Shown here: positions 1 through 4,883 of the stretch, one piece after another
How positions within the stretch are numbered: the first letter of the stretch is position 1
How the letters are laid out: each line of letters begins with the position of its first letter
Origin: SHLJ01 sp041618535
GTDB lineage: Bacteria > Bacteroidota > Bacteroidia > Flavobacteriales > Flavobacteriaceae
Length of the DNA: 6,483 bases
Reading direction: 5' to 3'
NCBI GenBank assembly: GCA_041618535.1
Contig: JBFKFP010000152.1
Coordinates: forward strand, 1-6,483
Notes under the pieces: model-generated
The model's database searches: none
What the model was told of the DNA's origin: nothing
Seen by the model: the letters and a program-made list of their open reading frames with translations, nothing else
Position numbers and translations under genes: made by a program

Positions 1-44
1 CCTGAACCGATTACGGCTACATTTTTAATTCTTCTTATGCTCAT
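1..44 (-). CDS. 3-hydroxyacyl-CoA dehydrogenase, N-terminal fragment (runs off the left edge)
   Basis: Only 14 complete codons are visible. They start at an ATG at 44-42 and read MSIRRIKNVAVIGS, with the next codon beginning GG (Gly). Hydrophobic residues followed by VAVIGSG match the first beta strand and glycine-rich turn of a Rossmann NAD-binding fold, and basic residues just before it are typical of bacterial 3-hydroxyacyl-CoA dehydrogenase / enoyl-CoA hydratase proteins of beta-oxidation. The frame is open to the window edge. The start lies inside the marR 3' end, so the two genes overlap by 20 bases in different frames, which implies one transcript and probably coupled translation. The enzyme name is an inference from this short stretch plus context (MarR regulator and acyl-CoA ligase upstream); another Rossmann dehydrogenase remains possible. 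Too short for the catalytic residues to be seen. Confidence 0.68.
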   Translation of the reverse strand, partial: MSIRRIKNVAVIGS

Positions 45-498
45 CTTTAATTTCTACCTCGTTATTGGTATATATTTTTCTGTTGGATATCAACTCATTG
101 ATCAAATTGGCCACTTCATAGAAATGGTCAATTTTTTCCTTCGGAAGATTTTTACGGATGGTCTCGTTGAAGAGTAGGACGCGATTACGGGAATACTCCC
201 GTTTTTCCCTTCCGAAGGGTGTAAGATGGATCAGTACGCTTCTGCCATCATTGGGGTTAGGTTTTCTCTCGATCAATCCGCGTTCTTCCATGCTTTTCAG
301 GATACTGGACAGGCTGGTGGCTTCCATACCCATCTTAGGTCCCAGGGAGGTTGAGGGTGTACCATCCTCCGGGTCAATGCTCAGAAGTGTAAAGCCGGTG
401 GCCATGGTACTGTCGAACTTGGCTGCTTCTTCATTATACATCTTCTGAACAGCCAGCCAGGTGGTCCTGAGCATATAATCTATTGTCTTCTCTTTCAT
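25..498 (-). CDS. MarR-family winged-helix transcriptional regulator
   Basis: A complete 157-residue protein, normal for the MarR family, whose members bind DNA as dimers and are usually released by small ligands. An N-terminal helix for dimerisation is followed by the winged helix-turn-helix. The helix-turn-helix covers about residues 50-75, with MGMEATSLSSILKSMEERG as the recognition region, and the wing carries the family-typical Asp-x-Arg (D84, R86) followed by LTPFGRE. A C-terminal helical region (about 105-140) would complete the dimer interface, and the last 15 residues are a polar tail. ATG at 498-496 is the only sensible start. Upstream lie a TATATTTG promoter element and a 26-bp palindrome, so autoregulation is likely. 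The gene sits between an acyl-CoA ligase and the start of a probable beta-oxidation gene, suggesting that it senses fatty acids or acyl-CoA; the ligand is inferred, not shown. Confidence 0.93.
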   Translation of the reverse strand: MKEKTIDYMLRTTWLAVQKMYNEEAAKFDSTMATGFTLLSIDPEDGTPSTSLGPKMGMEATSLSSILKSMEERGLIERKPNPNDGRSVLIHLTPFGREKREYSRNRVLLFNETIRKNLPKEKIDHFYEVANLINELISNRKIYTNNEVEIKDEHKKN

Positions 499-499
499 G

Positions 500-514
500 T
501 GGAATTGAACTCCA
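500..514. promoter_or_regulatory. Imperfect palindrome over the marR leader, containing a GGAG sequence
   Basis: The plus strand reads TGGAATTGAACTCCA, a 15-base sequence in which six of seven pairs around the central G match. On the marR strand it contains GGAG about 11 bases before the ATG, a weak and rather distant ribosome binding site. If folded in mRNA, the outer arms (TGGA/TCCA) would pair with part of this GGAG. It could be a minor hairpin or a second protein site; chance is also possible at this length. Confidence 0.3.
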
Positions 515-515
515 A

Positions 516-523
516 CAAATATA
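516..523 (-). promoter_or_regulatory. Candidate Bacteroidota -7 promoter element of marR
   Basis: The minus strand reads TATATTTG, a full match to the Bacteroidota housekeeping -7 consensus TAnnTTTG, 17 bases before the marR ATG. The expected TTG at the -33 position is not obvious; that zone is occupied by the palindrome at 528-553. A start site placed a few bases downstream would give a leader of only about ten bases. The match is exact but short, so transcript mapping would be needed to confirm it. Confidence 0.55.
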
Positions 524-527
524 CAAA

Positions 528-553
528 AATTTATTATGCGTGCATAATAAATT
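528..553. promoter_or_regulatory. 26-bp palindrome, probable MarR operator
   Basis: Two 12-base arms, AATTTATTATGC and GCATAATAAATT, are exact reverse complements separated by two bases (GT). The length and symmetry suit a MarR dimer, whose operators are usually palindromes of about 16-20 bp. The site lies 29 bases before the marR start codon and just upstream of the -7 element, so a bound dimer would cover the -33 region and block RNA polymerase. It could also form a stem in RNA, but with no following T run on the minus strand and a position upstream of the promoter it is not a good terminator for the ligase gene. Confidence 0.65.
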
Positions 554-561
554 AATAAATT
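546..561. repeat. Tandem 8-bp repeat AATAAATT x2 extending the operator arm
   Basis: AATAAATT occurs at 546-553 and again immediately at 554-561, and its reverse complement AATTTATT is at 528-535 as the outer part of the left palindrome arm. The AT-rich outer half-site is therefore present three times within 34 bases. This may allow a second regulator dimer to bind or may simply be an AT-rich UP-like region. The repeat is short and low in complexity. Confidence 0.4.
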
Positions 562-606
562 TTCAGAGCCTGGAATTTGATAGGTGGGAGTTAGGTTAAA
601 ATGGTA

Positions 607-2379
607 TCAGGCTGAGTAGATCTTGTTGTAAAGGTGAATGTATTTCTCCTTGATCACATCGCGTTTCATTTTCATTGTCGGGGTGAGGTGTCCTCCGTCA
701 ATAGACCAGATCTCGGGCGTGAGTTCAAAGCGTTTGATCTGCTCCCATTTCCCGAATTTCGTATTGCATTTGTCCACCTCCCTCTGGATTCTCTCGGCGA
801 TAACCTCGGAGTTAGCGATCTCTTCTTCCGACTTGCCCACATTTTTTTCCTTTCTATCAATCCATTCACGCACAAAATCAAAATTGGGTTGAATGAGGGC
901 TGCAGGCATTTTTTCTCCTTCTCCGATGACCATAACCTGCTCGATAAAACGGGATTGTTTCAATTGGTTCTCCAGAAGTGTGGGGATGACATACTTTCCT
1001 CCTGAAGTTTTGAACATTTCTTTTTTTCTTCCGGTAATCTTCAGGAAACCATCGTCATCTATCTCACCTTTGTCACCAGTATGAAAGTAGTCACCGGACA
1101 TGACCTCTGCGGTACGCTCAGGATCTTTATAATAACCCTGCATGACATTGGGCCCTTTAATCAGGATCTCGCCGTCATCGGCTATTTTAACCTCAATATT
1201 ATCGATCGGTTTCCCGACTGTTCCCACCTTGTAAAATCCATCCTTATACATTCCGACCGAAACAACAGGAGAGGTTTCCGTTAATCCATAACCCTCCATA
1301 ACCTGCATGCCTGCTGCTCCGAAAATCCGCGCTAATCTTGGCTGAAGTGGCGCACTTCCCGAGACCATGGTTGCAAGATTACCTCCAAGGGCAGCCTGCC
1401 ACTTGCTGAAGATCAATTTTCTGGCAATTTTTAACCTGAACTCGTACCACCATCCGTTTCCTTGGTAGGGCTCCCATTTTTCACCCAGTCTAACCGCCCA
1501 GTAGAACAGGCCTTTTTTAATCCCGCTCAGCTCTTCGCCTTTGGCAAAGATCTTGTCGAAAAGTTTTTCAAGTAATCGCGGCACCACACTCATAAGGCTT
1601 GGTTTAACCTCCCTGATATTATCTCCGATCTTATCTATTCCTTCTGCAAAATAGACGGTAGTTCCCGCGTGCTGATAAATGTAAATCAAAACGCGTTCAA
1701 AGATATGACAGATCGGGAGAAAGCTGAGGACTATTGATCCTCTGCTTATGTCGGGAAGACGATTGGTTGAGTCAAGCGCATTCTTTGTGATATTATGATG
1801 AGAAAGCATGACTCCCTTGGGCTTGCCCGTTGTGCCAGAGGTATAGATGATAGTTGCCAGATCTTCGGGTTTAACAGCAGCTTTTCGCGATTCAACCTCC
1901 TCCTGGATCGATTCATCCTTACCGATCTCGAAGAGTTCGGAATAATGCCTGCACCCTTCAATATGATCGAAAGAATAGACCTCTTTAAGCTTTGTCTTAT
2001 GCTTAACCTTGTTTACTTTTTCCAGGACTTCCTCGTCAGAAACAAAACAATAGACCGATTCACTGTGATTCAAAACATATTCATAATCCTCGGCTGAAAT
2101 GGTGGGATAAATGGGGATATTCTGCGCGCCAAGCTGCAGTACTGCGATATCCATTATGTTCCATTCGGTTCGATTGGTAGTAGATATGACGGCTATCTTG
2201 TCGTCTTTTTTGACTCCTAATTTGATCAAGGCCCTGCTAGCAGCATTAGCTTTATCAATATATTCCCGAGTTGATATCGGCACCCATTTTCCATCGTATT
2301 TGGTTACAAAAGCGGCATCGAGATCATGTTTTTCCAGCTGATAGTAAGGAAAGTCAAATAGCCTTGTAATTTCGGTCAT
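607..2379 (-). CDS. Long-chain fatty acid--CoA ligase (AMP-forming, FAA1/COG1022 type)
   Basis: A complete 590-residue cytoplasmic or membrane-associated enzyme that activates a fatty acid with ATP to acyl-AMP and then to acyl-CoA, the entry step of beta-oxidation and lipid recycling. All adenylating-enzyme signatures are present: the phosphate loop YTSGTTGKPKG (179-189), the A5 motif GYGLTETSP (363-371), YFHTGDKG with the ribose-binding Asp436, the hinge ITGRKKE (448-454), SGGKYV (459-464), and the C-terminal catalytic lysine region LTPTMKMKR (about Lys570). The SGGKYV block and the 590-residue length fit the long-chain group rather than acetyl-CoA synthetase. ATG at 2379-2377 is fixed by an in-frame TAA five codons upstream; no clear Shine-Dalgarno is present. 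A 9-bp inverted repeat overlaps the start codon. The gene lies 108 bp before marR and 82 bp after a secreted peptidase, and belongs functionally with the former. Chain-length preference cannot be read from sequence. Confidence 0.95.
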   Translation of the reverse strand: MTEITRLFDFPYYQLEKHDLDAAFVTKYDGKWVPISTREYIDKANAASRALIKLGVKKDDKIAVISTTNRTEWNIMDIAVLQLGAQNIPIYPTISAEDYEYVLNHSESVYCFVSDEEVLEKVNKVKHKTKLKEVYSFDHIEGCRHYSELFEIGKDESIQEEVESRKAAVKPEDLATIIYTSGTTGKPKGVMLSHHNITKNALDSTNRLPDISRGSIVLSFLPICHIFERVLIYIYQHAGTTVYFAEGIDKIGDNIREVKPSLMSVVPRLLEKLFDKIFAKGEELSGIKKGLFYWAVRLGEKWEPYQGNGWWYEFRLKIARKLIFSKWQAALGGNLATMVSGSAPLQPRLARIFGAAGMQVMEGYGLTETSPVVSVGMYKDGFYKVGTVGKPIDNIEVKIADDGEILIKGPNVMQGYYKDPERTAEVMSGDYFHTGDKGEIDDDGFLKITGRKKEMFKTSGGKYVIPTLLENQLKQSRFIEQVMVIGEGEKMPAALIQPNFDFVREWIDRKEKNVGKSEEEIANSEVIAERIQREVDKCNTKFGKWEQIKRFELTPEIWSIDGGHLTPTMKMKRDVIKEKYIHLYNKIYSA

Positions 2380-2404
2380 ATCATCATTCTGTTAAGATGA
2401 TATG
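2377..2404. promoter_or_regulatory. 9-bp inverted repeat over the acyl-CoA ligase start codon
   Basis: CATATCATC (2377-2385) and GATGATATG (2396-2404) are exact reverse complements separated by ten bases. The gene's ATG is the last three bases of the repeat on the coding strand. The arms are centred 19 bp apart, nearly two helical turns, which suits a dimeric repressor; alternatively the mRNA could fold into a stem with a ten-base loop that hides the start codon. Its sequence is unrelated to the palindrome before marR, so if it is an operator it may answer to a different protein. Confidence 0.5.
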
Positions 2405-2434
2405 CAAAGTATGAAATTATAACAGCATTTCAAA
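2405..2434 (-). promoter_or_regulatory. Weak candidate promoter of the acyl-CoA ligase gene
   Basis: On the minus strand TTTG (2434-2431) is followed after 19 bases by TACTTTG (2411-2405). This resembles the Bacteroidota pair TTTG / TAnnTTTG with one base missing in the -7 element. It directly abuts the inverted repeat, which would then lie over the transcription start. The TTTG lies within a small symmetric sequence, TTCAAATTGAA on the plus strand (2429-2439). The match is imperfect; the gene might instead be read through from upstream. Confidence 0.33.
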
Positions 2435-2461
2435 TTGAAGTTTAACAGATCAATATTATCC

Positions 2462-4852
2462 CTATTCAACTATAATTTTAAAACTTCTCTGTCCTGTTTT
2501 TGAACTGATTTTAAGCAAGTAAAGCCCGGAGGCCAGTGAGGAGATATCCAGTCTGTGATCTTTGTTGCTGATTGGCATCTCAAAAATTTTGACGCCGGGG
2601 GTTGAGTATAATTCAAGTTGGAAGGAATCAAAGCCAGTATTAATTACAAGGATATCGGTAGCGGGATTCGGATAGATACTGACCGCATTTACGTCAAATT
2701 CATCATCACTCAAATTGGATTGAACCACCCGCACTTTCAGGTCATCGAAGTAAAATCCGTCCTGACGGACACTCCCATCACTTACGAGTTTAAATCGCAG
2801 TAAAATATTTTCACCGAGATAATCACTGAGATCAATGGTCTCCTGGATCCATTCCGTTTGTGAACCGTCATAGACGGGCTCATCGGATGCTCCGGCCTGG
2901 CTCGATGATCCCGTCGTGGTGTAATTTCCGCATTGAGGAATCCAGGACAGGCCGTTGTTAGTTGAAATCTCGATCTGAGCAAAATCGAATCCATCCTCAA
3001 TCTCCCAGCGCGCATTAAAATTCAAATAAGCTGAGGCAGCTCCACTCAGGTCAATGGGATCTGACAGTACGATTTCAACGTTCGAATTATTGTCGTATAC
3101 CGCATTCGGAGAATCGGTTATTGAACTTGGAGCTGACGTAAAATCTTCCGTGGTCGCATTCCATGAGGTTAGTTCCCAGTTGGTGGTTGTATCATCTCCA
3201 GGTTCTTCGAAAAGGGTGACAGCAGAGCCAAATGTTCTATTTACGGTCACTTTCTTATCATAAAGCCCATTGTTCACAATCAACTCATAAATAACAGGGT
3301 CTCCAACATTTATGGCCGGGTCAAGAGTGAGGCTAATGGCGCTTGTCATCTCCTCCTGGAAATTGAGACCGCTATGTTGTATTGACGATCCCACGTCAAT
3401 TATATTTGAACTGATCGGGTTAACACTTACGGTGAAATTTGCAGGTTCGGCTAATCCGACTCTCTGAATACCATACGAGGCAAGGCCCGGAGTTGAGTTT
3501 AAAAACGGCTCAGATAAATCGATTAGAGTGGCATAATTCCCTGAGATTTGAGCAGCACTGAGATTGGTGAACATCATCTCTTTGCAGATGGCCTCGATGC
3601 TGCTCTGAGGAGGCCAGAAACTTGGCCCTATTTCAGGGGTCATCGCAAAAATCTTCTGATGCGTTCCTACTGTGCCATACATAAAATCATCGCTGTCCCC
3701 TGAAAAGGGGAAATCACGAACGGCGGAATACCCGCTTTGGGAGGTGAGTAAATTCGTTATACCCTGGTAAATATCGTCATCGGGTGTTGGAACATCGGCG
3801 TAGCCGAAGGGATAATAAATAAGTTCTCCAAAGGTGTGATTATTAAGGGCCAGTACGAAGTCATGCTGCTCAACAAACCACCGCATGGCCTGGTTCTCCA
3901 CTTCTGAAAAAGGCCCGGTTCCGTGGTAAAGGGGAGAGGCAGGATTGGAGGAGGAACCCGGTCCGCCCCATGTATTATTTGAGGGATCTCCATCAATATA
4001 ATAATCATAGTTCCTGTTGTTATCAACTCCATTTCCGTCTTTCCTGTTTTTTCGCCACAACCCTCCGCCGTTGGGGTCCGTGAGTTCATTGTAGAGGTAA
4101 CCGTCCGGATTCACTACAGGCACGAAATACAATTCGGTATTGTCAACCAGGGCCTGTATCTCTTCGTCTGTATCGTAATTTTCGAGGAGATACCACATAA
4201 AAAACAGCAATTGACTCAAACTTGCCGGTTCGCGCGCGTGATGAAGGCTAGTATATAAAACCTGGGGTTCACCTTCTGAATTTGAATTGGGATTGTCACT
4301 TATCTTGACCCACTTGATGGTGTTCCCGCCTATAGGGGGTGAGGTGCCGCTATCAGGGGTCCCCTCAGTAGTAAATGAACTTATATCGGCTTTTGCGGTA
4401 ATGAGGTTGGGATAGAGTGAAAACATATCATCCAATTCCTGCAGCAGTTGTGAATAGGTGTAAAATCCGCCGAAATCAGAGGCCGGCCAAATATTGAAAT
4501 TCTCAGGGGTCTGGTATTCTTGTGATCCGCTCTGGCAAACTGTATTTTCTGTTGAACGCGATATCGGTCTGAGATTCTGCTGACGATAATATTGAGCTAC
4601 ATCTTCAACCAGGACATCGACCATAAAACCATGGGTTTCGGCCAGTTCGATTTCCTGTTCTGAAAAATCAGACTCGATATAGGTGTTAGTTTTCTTATGG
4701 CCGTGATCCATGGATAATCCCAAATCGTTGAGAATTATCAAATCGGCCTGGGATTGGATAAATATGCGCGCCTTATGAAATATCTCAACGGAATTTTGGG
4801 CAAAACCGTGAAAATTCTGAAGAAAGAGGATAAACAAGAAGATACCTCTCAT
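2462..4852 (-). CDS. Secreted M14 zinc carboxypeptidase with T9SS type A sorting domain
   Basis: A complete 796-residue preproenzyme. A short signal peptide (1-19, hydrophobic, ending in FAQ) leads to a prodomain (about 20-115) and the M14 metallocarboxypeptidase domain (about 125-440), which removes C-terminal residues from peptides. Zinc ligands are His205 and Glu208 (HHARE) and His339 (NNHTFG). Substrate-binding residues match Arg267/Arg270 (WRKNR) and Asn279-Arg280 (DNNRNY), and the general base is Glu407 (TPEIG). About residues 445-545 look like a beta-sandwich linker domain, 548-710 a MAM/immune-inhibitor-A-like jelly roll with paired acidic and aromatic residues (DGFDFAQIEIS, DGFYFDDL), and 717-796 the T9SS sorting domain (IYPNP, SGLYLLKI, ending KIIVE). 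It would cross the outer membrane by T9SS and act outside or on the surface. An in-frame TAA three codons upstream fixes the ATG. The pocket reads SGDSDDF, with Asp388 where carboxypeptidase B has its basic-specificity Asp. It starts 31 bp after purL. Confidence 0.94.
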   Translation of the reverse strand: MRGIFLFILFLQNFHGFAQNSVEIFHKARIFIQSQADLIILNDLGLSMDHGHKKTNTYIESDFSEQEIELAETHGFMVDVLVEDVAQYYRQQNLRPISRSTENTVCQSGSQEYQTPENFNIWPASDFGGFYTYSQLLQELDDMFSLYPNLITAKADISSFTTEGTPDSGTSPPIGGNTIKWVKISDNPNSNSEGEPQVLYTSLHHAREPASLSQLLFFMWYLLENYDTDEEIQALVDNTELYFVPVVNPDGYLYNELTDPNGGGLWRKNRKDGNGVDNNRNYDYYIDGDPSNNTWGGPGSSSNPASPLYHGTGPFSEVENQAMRWFVEQHDFVLALNNHTFGELIYYPFGYADVPTPDDDIYQGITNLLTSQSGYSAVRDFPFSGDSDDFMYGTVGTHQKIFAMTPEIGPSFWPPQSSIEAICKEMMFTNLSAAQISGNYATLIDLSEPFLNSTPGLASYGIQRVGLAEPANFTVSVNPISSNIIDVGSSIQHSGLNFQEEMTSAISLTLDPAINVGDPVIYELIVNNGLYDKKVTVNRTFGSAVTLFEEPGDDTTTNWELTSWNATTEDFTSAPSSITDSPNAVYDNNSNVEIVLSDPIDLSGAASAYLNFNARWEIEDGFDFAQIEISTNNGLSWIPQCGNYTTTGSSSQAGASDEPVYDGSQTEWIQETIDLSDYLGENILLRFKLVSDGSVRQDGFYFDDLKVRVVQSNLSDDEFDVNAVSIYPNPATDILVINTGFDSFQLELYSTPGVKIFEMPISNKDHRLDISSLASGLYLLKISSKTGQRSFKIIVE

Positions 4853-4878
4853 GGCAATTTAAAAATTTCCTAAATATA
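4853..4878. promoter_or_regulatory. Imperfect palindrome and weak -7-like element before the carboxypeptidase gene
   Basis: The plus-strand sequence at 4853-4870 is an AT-rich inverted repeat, GGCAATTT and AAATTTCC around two A bases, with seven of eight pairs matching. Next to it the minus strand reads TATATTTA (4878-4871), one base away from TAnnTTTG, with only a TGG at the -33 spacing. This may be a weak promoter with a leader hairpin, but the gap to purL is only 31 bp, so read-through from purL is equally likely. Confidence 0.25.
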
Positions 4879-4883
4879 CCGAA

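Noticed and set aside
158..448. Plus-strand open frame of 96 codons antisense to marR
   Set aside because: The opposite strand encodes a complete MarR protein with all family motifs; the antisense product has no recognisable features.
560..606. Rho-independent terminator after the acyl-CoA ligase gene
   Set aside because: No GC-rich stem followed by a T run is present on the coding strand; the AT-rich palindrome further on fits an operator better.
634..1005. Plus-strand open frame of 123 codons inside the acyl-CoA ligase gene
   Set aside because: It is antisense to a fully conserved enzyme, has no recognisable domain, and competes with several overlapping open frames on the same strand; a by-product of codon use in the ligase.
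1795..2097. Plus-strand open frame of 100 codons inside the ligase gene
   Set aside because: Antisense to the region that encodes the ATP-binding motif and its upstream part; no domain or promoter signal.
2416..2421. TATAAT on the minus strand before the ligase gene as a classical -10 box
   Set aside because: No suitable -35 hexamer lies about 17 bases upstream, and the Bacteroidota housekeeping sigma factor uses a different -7/-33 pattern; probably chance in AT-rich DNA.
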